From contig NZ_CP081959.1 in NCBI RefSeq assembly GCF_019823105.1, positions 62,001 through 126,000 of the forward strand: DNA of 64,000 nucleotides. The letters are read 5' to 3'. A model generated the notes under the pieces. That model was not told the origin of the DNA and did not search any database. It saw only the letters and a list, made by a program, of their open reading frames with translations. Positions 25,804 to 33,247 of this stretch are shown here, one piece after another. The position numbers and the translations under genes were made by a program. Each line of letters begins with the position of its first letter. Position 1 is the first letter of the stretch. This DNA comes from Halobaculum magnesiiphilum (lineage in GTDB: Archaea; Halobacteriota; Halobacteria; Halobacteriales; Haloferacaceae).

Positions 25804-26489
25804 CAGTGCTCCCCCTCCGGGGGTTCGATGAGGTCGTTGCTCTCTTCGGCGAGTTCTTGGATTACCCGTTCCACGTCGGCCTCCTCAACAACCGTCCCAT
25901 GTGCGAGCGGGGCAGGATATGCCCGGTCACCCTGGCTGCAGAGTACGACCAGCCACTCGTCGCTTCCATCCCCGAGCACGATGTAGTGGTCGCAATCAGC
26001 GCGCTGGAAGACCCGCCGGTCCGGGCGAGAGACGGCTCGCCAGTTCTCGGGGAGCGTCGGTGACAGCTGTCCGCCGTCGGCGAGGGCGACGACGTCGTCG
26101 GTAAGGGTCGCCATCGCGGCGTCGATCTCCTCGCCGGGGAGGTGCCAGCACGCCGCGGCACCGTCGCACTCCAGCTGTGAGACCACCTGATTCCGGAACG
26201 CGATGTAGTGCTCACGGGCGAACTGCTCATCGTCGTAGTAGTCGAGGAGGAGCGCGCACGCGAGCTGGGCGGGCCCGCTACCACTATACCCCCACTCGAA
26301 CCCGCTTGGACTGTGGTTGACGAGGTCGAGACTGCGCTCGAGGGAGAGTCGCCGATGCTCCGAGAGGTTCAGGACGACGGCTTGGCCGTCGACGCGGAAG
26401 CCGACGTATTCGACTGCGTCTCGGTGAGCCTGACCTGGCGATGCGACTGGAACCGATTCCGAACTAGCCATAGGTACATTCCCGTTCAT
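25803..26489 (-). CDS. DUF6166-like plasmid protein
   Basis: 228 residues. The motif SGFEWGYSGSGPAQLACALLL followed by a DYYDDEQFAREHYIAFRNQVV helix matches the DUF6166 pattern found in many plasmids and conjugative elements. The C-terminal region has a WLVVLCSQGDRAYPAPLAHG segment. Function unknown. The ATG at 26489 is preferred, 23 bases after hairpin element 8; 26471 is an alternative. A much longer frame runs upstream through the antisense of the Mrr-like gene and is not real. Confidence 0.75.
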   Translation of the reverse strand: MNGNVPMASSESVPVASPGQAHRDAVEYVGFRVDGQAVVLNLSEHRRLSLERSLDLVNHSPSGFEWGYSGSGPAQLACALLLDYYDDEQFAREHYIAFRNQVVSQLECDGAAACWHLPGEEIDAAMATLTDDVVALADGGQLSPTLPENWRAVSRPDRRVFQRADCDHYIVLGDGSDEWLVVLCSQGDRAYPAPLAHGTVVEEADVERVIQELAEESNDLIEPPEGEH

Positions 26490-26511
26490 CGTTGCTCGCG
26501 GGCGGTTCGGT

Positions 26512-26543
26512 GACCCCCGCACCCCTCTCAGGGGTTCAACAAA
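26512..26543 (-). promoter_or_regulatory. Hairpin leader element 8 (DUF6166-like gene)
   Basis: Coding strand: TTTGTTGA, arms ACCCC and GGGGT, loop TGAGAGGGGTGC. It lies 23 bases before the start at 26489. Confidence 0.68.
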
Positions 26544-26606
26544 CAGGACGGCGTAGCGTTCGGCAACGTATTTGGCAGTTGCAACGTACTGTCCACATAA
26601 TTGAGG

Positions 26607-27971
26607 ATGGCTGTACTGGACGATCTTTCGGGGTTCGAGTTCGAGGACGTGATGGAGGACGTGTTCCGCAACCTCGGCTACGAGAACGTCCGCCAGGCCG
26701 ACCGCACGGCTGACGAGGGTCGCGACGTCATCATGGAGGAGGTCGTCGACAGCACCCGGCGTGCGATCATCGTCGAGTGCAAGCACACGGGGACGGTCGG
26801 GCGGCCGGTCGTCCAGAAGCTCCACTCGGCGATCGCGACGTTCGATTTCGACGGCCCCAAACGCGGAATGGTCGTCACGACCGGCCGGTTTACGAACCCT
26901 GCTCAGGAGTACGCAAACCGCCTCCAGCAAAACGACGACCCACACCCAATCGAGTTGCTCGACGGCGAGGACCTCCGGGAGATCGCCGACGAGATCGGCC
27001 TCGACCTCTACAACGGGCGCATCGAGATTCTCTGCGACGAGACGCTCCGCCCGTACGACCCGGCCGCCGACGTCGACGCGGCCGTCGCGGAGGCATTCCG
27101 CGACATCGAGAACATCGAAGCCGCCGACCTTCCAGAACCGCATTCGTCGGTGTCGTTCCGCCCGGTGGTCGCGGTCACCGCGGACACGAACGCTGTCTTC
27201 GAGACGTCGGTAGGCGTCATTCACCGGATCAACGACCGGACGCGATTCGTTGCCCACGCCGAGCGCGGGCAGCCGCAGGTCGTCGACGAGGACGTAGCGA
27301 CGCTGGTCACCGAGAACCTCCACGCGACGGTCGACCTCGACACCGAGCAGCTCGGAGAGGTGTTCGACGACGTCGAGGAGCGCCGGTTCGGGCAGACCCA
27401 AACGGAGTACAAGGAGTGGGCCGTCGAGCGCCTCCAGCAGCACCACACGACGACGGTAACCTACACCGGCGACAACAACGTCACGTACAACAAGACTTGC
27501 GAGCCGAATCGTTCGGACATCTCCGTGCAGTCGATCGAACCAGTGTACCTCCCCGAGGTTCGACACACCACCGAGCTCCAGAAGTACACCTACCCCCACG
27601 AGTATTACGCGGCAGGCCCGTCACGAGTGACCGCCGAGGACGGCATCCATCGGTGCGTTCACTGTGACACGAGTGGCATCGATGAGACGTATACCTACTG
27701 TCCGAACTGCGGGGCCATCGCCTGCTCCAGCCACACCAAAACGGAGCGGCTGGAAGGTGAGCCGATCTGTACGGGCTGTGCGGTGACGGAACGGTTCGCG
27801 CTGAAGACGAAGTACTTCTACGACGAACAGAATCTCGAGGCATTCCGCGAGGAGTACGCCGCGATGCCGCTTCACGAGAAGGCGATGGAGAACAAGTGGC
27901 TGGCCGGGGGGAGCGTTGTCGCGACGCTGCTGGTCGTCGTCGGACTACTCGTCATCGGCGGCATCATCTGA
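26607..27971 (+). CDS. Mrr-like restriction endonuclease with zinc ribbon and membrane anchor
   Basis: 454 residues. Residues 1-130 are an Mrr-type PD-(D/E)XK nuclease domain: GFEFEDVMEDVFRNLGYENV, the Asp of DEGRDVIM, ECK in AIIVECKHTG, and the QKLHSAIATF helix. A long middle domain follows. Then comes a zinc-ribbon pair (CVHCDTSG, CPNCGAIACSSH, CTGCA). The last 22 residues form one hydrophobic membrane span (SVVATLLVVVGLLVIGG). It is on the plus strand inside a minus-strand backbone and lacks the leader hairpin, so it is probably cargo. DNA cleavage is expected from the motif; a defence role is inferred. Confidence 0.85.
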   Translation: MAVLDDLSGFEFEDVMEDVFRNLGYENVRQADRTADEGRDVIMEEVVDSTRRAIIVECKHTGTVGRPVVQKLHSAIATFDFDGPKRGMVVTTGRFTNPAQEYANRLQQNDDPHPIELLDGEDLREIADEIGLDLYNGRIEILCDETLRPYDPAADVDAAVAEAFRDIENIEAADLPEPHSSVSFRPVVAVTADTNAVFETSVGVIHRINDRTRFVAHAERGQPQVVDEDVATLVTENLHATVDLDTEQLGEVFDDVEERRFGQTQTEYKEWAVERLQQHHTTTVTYTGDNNVTYNKTCEPNRSDISVQSIEPVYLPEVRHTTELQKYTYPHEYYAAGPSRVTAEDGIHRCVHCDTSGIDETYTYCPNCGAIACSSHTKTERLEGEPICTGCAVTERFALKTKYFYDEQNLEAFREEYAAMPLHEKAMENKWLAGGSVVATLLVVVGLLVIGGII

Positions 27972-27984
27972 GCGAGCTAAGTGA

Positions 27985-28557
27985 TCACGCCGGCTCAGCG
28001 ACCAGTTCTTCGATCGCCTGCTCAAGCGGGCCGTGGAACTGCCAGCTGGCCCGCTCGAAGGCTTCGTCGGTCGGGCCATCCCAGCGCGGGAATGTGGAAT
28101 GACCGCTCACCTTAACGGTCCACTCGGAGGGCTCCTCGAATGGGTTCCGGGTCGGGAGCTCGACGACGTAGAGGTACTCTTCGTCACCGTGGATGCCGTC
28201 AGCCGGGTTCTCGACACCGTGTCCGAGCAGGAACATCGGCTGGTCAAGATGCTCCATATTGGACGGGTCAAGGAGATCCGCTGGCTGTGCTGCGTCGATT
28301 GTTCGGTCTGGGTCACCATCCAGATACAGGTCGACTGTCGAGAGCTTGTCGAGGAACACGAACGACGCTGCCGTGTACCCCGGTCCTCGTTCGGCACGGG
28401 TCGCGTCGAGAAGTTTCTTCAATTGCGCAAGATCGCGAAGCACACTCTCCGGGTAGCCGTCCGAATGTCGATACACTTGGGCGGGGCGGTCTTGATCGGT
28501 TGGTTCGGCGTCCTGGTCCACTCGTTGGACGAATCTGAGTTGACTCCGTGTCGACAT
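27985..28557 (-). CDS. Haloarchaeal plasmid-type protein of unknown function
   Basis: 190 residues, acidic, no recognised domain. Segments LRDLAQLKKLLDATRAERGPGYTAASFVFLDKL and YLYVVELPTRNPFEEPSEWTV suggest an alpha/beta domain. The ATG at 28557 begins MSTRSQLRFVQRVDQ and lies 13 bases after hairpin element 9, which supports both the start and membership of the backbone. Confidence 0.6.
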   Translation of the reverse strand: MSTRSQLRFVQRVDQDAEPTDQDRPAQVYRHSDGYPESVLRDLAQLKKLLDATRAERGPGYTAASFVFLDKLSTVDLYLDGDPDRTIDAAQPADLLDPSNMEHLDQPMFLLGHGVENPADGIHGDEEYLYVVELPTRNPFEEPSEWTVKVSGHSTFPRWDGPTDEAFERASWQFHGPLEQAIEELVAEPA

Positions 28558-28569
28558 CGATCATCGCCG

Positions 28570-28607
28570 GCACGTGTGCGCCGGCACCCATCATCGGCGC
28601 AACAATA
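28570..28607 (-). promoter_or_regulatory. Hairpin leader element 9
   Basis: Coding strand: TTGTTG, arms GCGCCG and CGGCGC, loop ATGATGGGTGC. Starts 13 bases before the start codon at 28557. Confidence 0.7.
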
Positions 28608-28658
28608 GACTCTGTATGTCCGCGATCTGTAGCACCTCGCCTTCTGCATCAACCCAAA

Positions 28659-28667
28659 TTATAAATA
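28659..28667 (+). promoter_or_regulatory. TATA box of the HTH gene
   Basis: TTATAAATA ends 31 bases before the ATG at 28698, the right place for a TATA box of a short-leader or leaderless haloarchaeal transcript. Confidence 0.65.
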
Positions 28668-28674
28668 CCACGTT

Positions 28675-28695
28675 TGATTACTCTATCAGTAATCA
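28675..28695. promoter_or_regulatory. Operator palindrome before the HTH gene
   Basis: TGATTACT (28675-28682) and AGTAATCA (28688-28695) are perfect 8-base arms with a 5-base spacer, lying between the TATA box and the start codon. Binding there would block transcription, so autorepression by the encoded HTH protein is likely. Confidence 0.6.
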
Positions 28696-28697
28696 CT

Positions 28698-29303
28698 ATG
28701 TCCGACAGCACAGACCAAGACACGATTACAGACCGAGATTTAGCCGTTCTTCTCCGTGATGGTCACCCCGGACTTGATGCCAATCTCTCCCGTATGGCAC
28801 TCGAACAGGCTGTTAGTAACTGGGAGAACAATCCTGAGAAAGAGAAAAAGCTGGAATTCCTTCGTGAATCACCGATGGGGATTGATTTTGTAATCCCCGA
28901 AATACACTGGGATGCGGAGGAAGAGGAGTTCTATGTCGGAACAAACCGTGGTCCTGGGGTCCTCGGTGAAGTTGCCTCTGGGGGTGGATTTCACGTCGCA
29001 GCTGAATTCTCCCGTGAATATGTGGAGGCGTATCGGGAACAGTATCAGGAACTGCTGGATAACTCCACCCTCACGAAAAAGCAGTTTTTGACCTACTTGA
29101 TGCGTGAAGCAAACAAGAACGAGTACGTAATCGCTGATGCGCTTGACGTGAAGACCGGGACTGTACGTAGTCACGCTGGTCGAGCCCGTGAAAAAGTACA
29201 AAAAGCGCAAGCGACAGCCCAAATCCCTGAGCTATTCGAGTTTGAGGGGTACGACGAATTGCAGGAAAACATGGAATCACTGCTTGAACCGAAAACGGCC
29301 TAA
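28698..29303 (+). CDS. HTH protein of unknown specificity
   Basis: 201 residues. The C-terminal third contains a sigma-factor-like HTH (VIADALDVKTGTVRSHAGRA) followed by a basic helix (REKVQKAQA). The N-terminal 130 residues form an unrecognised acidic domain. The ATG at 28698 is chosen because a TATA box and a palindrome precede it at the correct distances. On the plus strand, without the backbone hairpin, and AT-richer than its neighbours. Confidence 0.68.
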   Translation: MSDSTDQDTITDRDLAVLLRDGHPGLDANLSRMALEQAVSNWENNPEKEKKLEFLRESPMGIDFVIPEIHWDAEEEEFYVGTNRGPGVLGEVASGGGFHVAAEFSREYVEAYREQYQELLDNSTLTKKQFLTYLMREANKNEYVIADALDVKTGTVRSHAGRAREKVQKAQATAQIPELFEFEGYDELQENMESLLEPKTA

Positions 29304-29310
29304 CTGGTGG

Positions 29311-29706
29311 TTATGCGAGGTGTGACACCTTCTCTGGTTCCTCGACGTCGTCGAACTCCCCGCGCTCGACAGGCTCCCAATCCTCACTCGGCCCCGGACT
29401 CCACCAGTCGACCTTGTAGGCGCCCGGTGCACCGAGGATCTTCACGCGGGCCGACCCATCAGGCAGGTCGCGACGTAGCTTCTCGTCGACGTGGAGGTTC
29501 CAGGTCGTGGTAGAATCGAAGCAGGCGAGCACGGCCTCCTCGTAGCCGCGTGTCTCGCGGGATTCCTGGAGTTCGACCTGGGTGTTGCAGTTCTTGCAGA
29601 ACACCCCCTCGAACGGGATGTGGGTGAAGACCTCCTGCCCGCAGACGGGACACCAGAGGAACTCGAACAGTGCCTCGCTGTGTCGGTCAAGTACTTCGAG
29701 ACTCAT
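29311..29706 (-). CDS. Zinc-ribbon protein, plasmid type
   Basis: 131 residues. CPVCGQEVF and CKNCNTQVEL (residues about 18-47) form a zinc ribbon; the rest is an acidic beta-rich domain ending EEPEKVSHLA. It resembles small haloarchaeal zinc proteins found on plasmids, but the exact family name is uncertain. The ATG at 29706 is favoured over 29778 because the latter would overlap the end of the upstream gene. Confidence 0.62.
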   Translation of the reverse strand: MSLEVLDRHSEALFEFLWCPVCGQEVFTHIPFEGVFCKNCNTQVELQESRETRGYEEAVLACFDSTTTWNLHVDEKLRRDLPDGSARVKILGAPGAYKVDWWSPGPSEDWEPVERGEFDDVEEPEKVSHLA

Positions 29707-29739
29707 TGGTTGACTCACCCGGTCGTACCGGGCCACCAC

Positions 29740-29760
29740 CTCGTGCCGGCCGAAAAACAG
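29740..29760 (-). promoter_or_regulatory. Hairpin leader element 10 (weak)
   Basis: Coding strand: TTTTTCGGCC, with GGCC returning just downstream; the loop contains GAGGTG. Less regular than other copies; precedes the start at 29706. Confidence 0.4.
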
Positions 29761-29778
29761 CGCCCAGCGCTCACTCAC

Positions 29779-30144
29779 TCACCGTTCGGCACCGTAGACG
29801 ATGTGTGAGGGGGCTTCGTATCCACAGTCGGGGCAGTCGTACCATCGCTGGATTTTCGCCCCGTCTGCTGCCTTCTCGCCGACGCGAACGTCGTTGTTCG
29901 GACACTCCGGGCAGCTGAGGTCCGGGACCGGCCGCTCCCGGAGTTCGTCACGGAACGGCGTCGCGTCCTTCGTCTCGTACCCCCGCGACCACACCGGGTA
30001 GCCGTCGACGAGAATCACCCCGCGCCACTTGTACCGGTAGGAGTCCGGCGCTCGATGCAGGACGGCTTGCGCACCGGTCTCGGTGTTCCGATACGCGAGC
30101 GTCGGCGAGCGGCTCTCGCGTCGCCAGTTGGTGATGCGAGGCAT
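29779..30144 (-). CDS. Small zinc-binding plasmid protein
   Basis: 121 residues. Two CxxC pairs near the C-terminus, CPECPNND and CPDCGYEA, make a zinc ribbon after a beta-rich domain (YRYKWRGVILVDGYPVWSRG). Function unknown. It is separated from the next gene upstream by only 3 bases, so the two are co-transcribed and the leader hairpin belongs to that upstream gene. Confidence 0.6.
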   Translation of the reverse strand: MPRITNWRRESRSPTLAYRNTETGAQAVLHRAPDSYRYKWRGVILVDGYPVWSRGYETKDATPFRDELRERPVPDLSCPECPNNDVRVGEKAADGAKIQRWYDCPDCGYEAPSHIVYGAER

Positions 30145-30147
30145 TGG

Positions 30148-30639
30148 TTAGAAGTGGACGTCAGCGGGTACGATCCAGAGCTCTTCACTCTCCTCGAGGA
30201 GTCGATCCAGCTGTCCACGGTGGCGAATGCCGGTTGCGTGTTCGGTGTACAGGAAGATCGTCGGGCCGTCGTACGCACCGACCTTTTGGAAGGCGTGTCG
30301 GGCGAGGTCCTCGTCGCGCATGATCTCCTCGTCGGAGAGCTCGTCGATGGCCTCCTTCACCCGGTCGAGATTACGCTCGAATTCCTCCTTCGTCGCCTCC
30401 CAGCCACGCTCGAGCAGGTCCTGGCCGTCATCGGAGTCGATCGGGGCTGCAGTCGGCAACTCACCCCATCGTGCCTTCCCCGCAACGGACGTGTCCTCCT
30501 CGTCGAAGGTCACATAGTAATCGAAGACGGCGCCGGCGTGTGGGTCCGCGCCGACCAGGCGGTCGAACACTGACTTTCCGGTGGCCAGGGCGTCGTCGTG
30601 CGTCGATGCCTCTACCAGAGCGTAAATCACCATGTGCAT
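30148..30639 (-). CDS. Haloarchaeal plasmid-type protein of unknown function
   Basis: 163 residues. Begins MHMVIYALVEASTHDDALAT, a ferredoxin-like-fold start in appearance, then VFDYYVTFDE and a helical region rich in charge. No family recognised. The start at 30639 (or the ATG two codons later) follows hairpin element 11. It forms a pair with the 121-residue zinc protein 3 bases downstream. Confidence 0.6.
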   Translation of the reverse strand: MHMVIYALVEASTHDDALATGKSVFDRLVGADPHAGAVFDYYVTFDEEDTSVAGKARWGELPTAAPIDSDDGQDLLERGWEATKEEFERNLDRVKEAIDELSDEEIMRDEDLARHAFQKVGAYDGPTIFLYTEHATGIRHRGQLDRLLEESEELWIVPADVHF

Positions 30640-30689
30640 CTCGAACACCTCGAAACACCGACGCACCGGGTGTGGTTGCTCGCTCCAGC

Positions 30690-30722
30690 TGCGCCGGCAC
30701 CCATCGCCGGCGCTCGAAAAAC
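30690..30722 (-). promoter_or_regulatory. Hairpin leader element 11
   Basis: Coding strand: TTTTTCGA, arms GCGCCGG and CCGGCGC (perfect 7 bp), loop CGATGGGTG. It lies 51 bases before the start at 30639. With element 6 it shows different stem bases around the same loop. Confidence 0.75.
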
Positions 30723-30743
30723 GCTCCTCGTGACGGCGGATTC

Positions 30744-31160
30744 TCAGGCGTCGTCCGCTCGTTCGACAGTGATGGTCAGGTCGCCCGACGCGTAGTCTGC
30801 CTCGAAGTCGACCAGGAACGCGTCCGCCTCGTAGGCGGCGTGGTAGGCGCGGTGCCGTTCGAGTGAGCCAGTCGCCTTGAAGTGGAAGAACGCGGCCGCC
30901 GTGTAGGGCTTGCTCTGTGTTTCGACCTGCGACTCGACGGATGCGGGGAGCGCGATCTGGGGCGTCGCCGTGTCGATACTCGCAGCGAACTCTTTCGCTT
31001 CCTCGACAGTTGCTTGCGAATGCGCCGGTGTCTCGCCGGTGAGCACGTTCACCGGGGTTTCCGTCTCATCGGTGAACAGGACGTCTTCGAACGTGTGTGT
31101 TCCGAGGATCGCCTCGGAATCCAACTCGCAGTCGTGAACCGGGTCGTCGTCTGAGGTCAT
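30744..31160 (-). CDS. Acidic protein of unknown function
   Basis: 138 residues, strongly acidic. Visible blocks are EAILGTHTFEDVLFTDETETPVN and KPYTAAAFFHFKATGSLERH; no domain recognised. The ATG at 31160 lies 19 bases after hairpin element 12. It is the last backbone gene before the sacsin-like cargo locus, which is read the opposite way. Confidence 0.58.
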   Translation of the reverse strand: MTSDDDPVHDCELDSEAILGTHTFEDVLFTDETETPVNVLTGETPAHSQATVEEAKEFAASIDTATPQIALPASVESQVETQSKPYTAAAFFHFKATGSLERHRAYHAAYEADAFLVDFEADYASGDLTITVERADDA

Positions 31161-31178
31161 CGAATCACGAGCCTATGG

Positions 31179-31210
31179 CGGGGCTCACCCATTCCGACCC
31201 CTGAAAAACA
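31179..31210 (-). promoter_or_regulatory. Hairpin leader element 12, stem polarity reversed
   Basis: Coding strand: TTTTTCA, arms GGGG then CCCC, loop GGAATGGGTGA. Here the G-rich arm comes first, opposite to the other copies, while the loop GGGTG is kept. This is strong covariation. Confidence 0.68.
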
Positions 31211-31329
31211 GCTCCTGTGAATGGTGCCTGAAAACGGTTCTTCTGCAATCTGCACTCAAATGATGCCTCTTGATTGCCGGTTCGCTAGTGCCTCAACGTT
31301 ATGCGTGTGACGTGTTTGAATGGGGGATA

Positions 31330-32341
31330 ATGGCAGAACAACGGGCTATCACTAATCTGCAGGATATACGAGAAACGAAGCTGGGAACGTATGCGAATGA
31401 ACCGCCGTTGGTGAGTAAGGACTTCAAACTGGAGGCGGCGGACAGTGCAGACTATAGTCGACGGTTTGTGTTCGAACTCTTGCAGAATGCGGATGACGAG
31501 ATGCCGGAAGACAGCGACAAGCCACGAAAGGTTCGATTCGAACTGCGCGGAGACAGTCTGCTTGTTGCCAACACTGGGCGGCCATTCGATGCTGCGGATC
31601 TGGATGCAATTACGACGCTCACCCAGACAACGAAAGGTGACGAAGGTGATGAAGCCACTATCGGGCACAAGGGGAGGGGTTTTACGTCGATTCTGGATAT
31701 CACATCGAACCCGGCGATTTTTTCGCAGAATGGTGGCGGGCTGCTTGCTGCCGAGTTCGACCGGGAAAAGACACGTGACGTAATCGAGAAGAAACTGCGT
31801 AAGGAGGGCGTCGAGACCGACGGAGAGATTGACAACGTCCCGCTGATGTCGATTCCGTTCCCAAGTGAACCCGGTACTCGCGTGTCGGAACTACTCAAAA
31901 CGGGATATTCGACGGTGTTTCGACTACCGCTCAAAGACGAGAATCAAGAACGGATCTTCGAGACGATTGAGTCGACGTTCAAGGAGCAGGTCACGCGAGA
32001 GACTGTTGCGTTGCTTCCGAAAACGGATCGTGTCGAGTTCGCCGTCGGTAACCGTCAACGTGTCTGGGAGAAGACTCGGCGGGACTGGCGAGGAAAGACT
32101 GCAGCATCCGTTATCGGGATCGAACGACGTGGTGATCTTGATCCGGACACTCCTGAAGAGATCTCGGAAGAACTCATCTCATTCGCCCGCGAGTACGATG
32201 TTCCGGATCGGTCGTTTGCAGGAATCGACTCGGCTATTCTCGACGATATCGGTAAATTACGGTTGAGTGTCGCGTTCAGACTCGAGGATGACGACAATAC
32301 ATCTCCGCTCATCTCGACAAGTCGTAACATCAATTTGGATG
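31330..32341 (+). pseudogene. Sacsin-like ATPase gene, 5' part, cut by an IS1595-type element
   Basis: About 337 codons of an HSP90-type ATP-binding domain of the sacsin N-terminal kind. Visible: RRFVFELLQNADDE (N-box), VANTGRPF, and IGHKGRGFTSIL (G-box). The frame leaves the family after ISTSRNINL, where the transposase gene begins, and the matching remainder resumes near 33240 (YRDERTSLRPLF). The whole gene would encode roughly 1650 residues. The ATG at 31330 follows a 170-base gap from the divergent backbone gene. Large HATPase proteins with a C-terminal nuclease recur in bacterial and archaeal defence loci; this copy is probably non-functional while the IS is present. Confidence 0.82.
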
Positions 32342-32363
32342 GCGGATCAATGACCAGTCAACG

Positions 32364-33247
32364 ATGGATGAGGAGTCCGCTCAAGTCTTCCTACCATCAC
32401 GTGAGCGATGTTTTGAACGTCTCCGTCTCGCCCGCTTCGGCGAGACGGTGACGTGTGTCCATTGCGAGAGCGACAACGTTGTGAAGCGAGGGACGACCGG
32501 TAAAGACGCCCAACAGCACTGGTGCAAGGAGTGTGAGACGTATTTCAACGACCTCACGAACACGATTTTCGGTCAGCATCGCTTCGAACTCGAAGAGATG
32601 TTCTACATCATCAAGGAGATGCGATCTGAGCCGACCGCTCAGATCGCTCGTGACCTTGGCCGAGACTACGAAGCTGTTCTCAACTTTGTCCACAAAGTCC
32701 AAGACGTGAGTGGGGAGATCGATGAATTTGAACTGTACGAGGTCTGTGAAGCTGACGAAGTCTACGTGACAGCCGGCGAGAAGGGGATCGAAGACGAAGA
32801 TGAGAGTCCGCGCGAGCGCGGACTCAAAAAAAGGGACGAGGACGATTCGAATCAGACAAACCGCCAGTGCTGACACTCGTCCGTCGCTCCGACGGACGAG
32901 TTCGGTTTCTCGTCTGCAAGAATCTCCAAGGTACCGACGAAGACATCGCTGAGTATGGCGACGGCAGCGTCATCCTCTGTACTGACGATTACTCGATTTA
33001 CGATGGTATCGAGAACAAGGAGGGGGTGGACGGCCATCTGGCCGTCACCCACTCCGACACCTATGTCATCGGCGATGCCCACACAAACACCTGCGAGAAC
33101 CGCCACAGTTTCCTTCGCCAGTGGCTGGCGAAGTTCAGGGGTGTCTCGAAGCATCATCTTCAGAAGTATCTCAACTTCCTTGCACTGAAGCTCAACTCAC
33201 CCGAAGATTGGTTCGAGAAACTCCTATGTTACAATGTATCGGGATGA
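32364..33247 (+). pseudogene. IS1595-type (ISH4-like) transposase in two frames
   Basis: The first frame (32364-32873) has the zinc ribbon CVHCESDNVVKRG...CKEC and the ISXO2-like start of the catalytic domain (YEVCEADEVYVTAGEKG). It changes frame at a run of seven A (32826-32832). A shift of -1 there continues KGRGRFESDKPPVLTLVRRS and leads through CTDDYSIYDG and NTCENRHSFLRQWLAKF to the end. The A-run may be a slippage site that joins both frames or a simple decay mutation. IS ends and target duplication could not be fixed by eye; the element occupies roughly 32340-33240. Confidence 0.78.

Noticed and set aside
26490-27599. Upstream extension of the DUF6166-like frame to 598 codons
   Set aside because: It runs antisense through the Mrr-like nuclease gene and past the conserved hairpin; only the last 228 codons look like protein.
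32340-33245. Exact ends of the IS1595-type element
   Set aside because: I could not find convincing inverted repeats or a target duplication, so no boundaries are claimed beyond the transposase frames.
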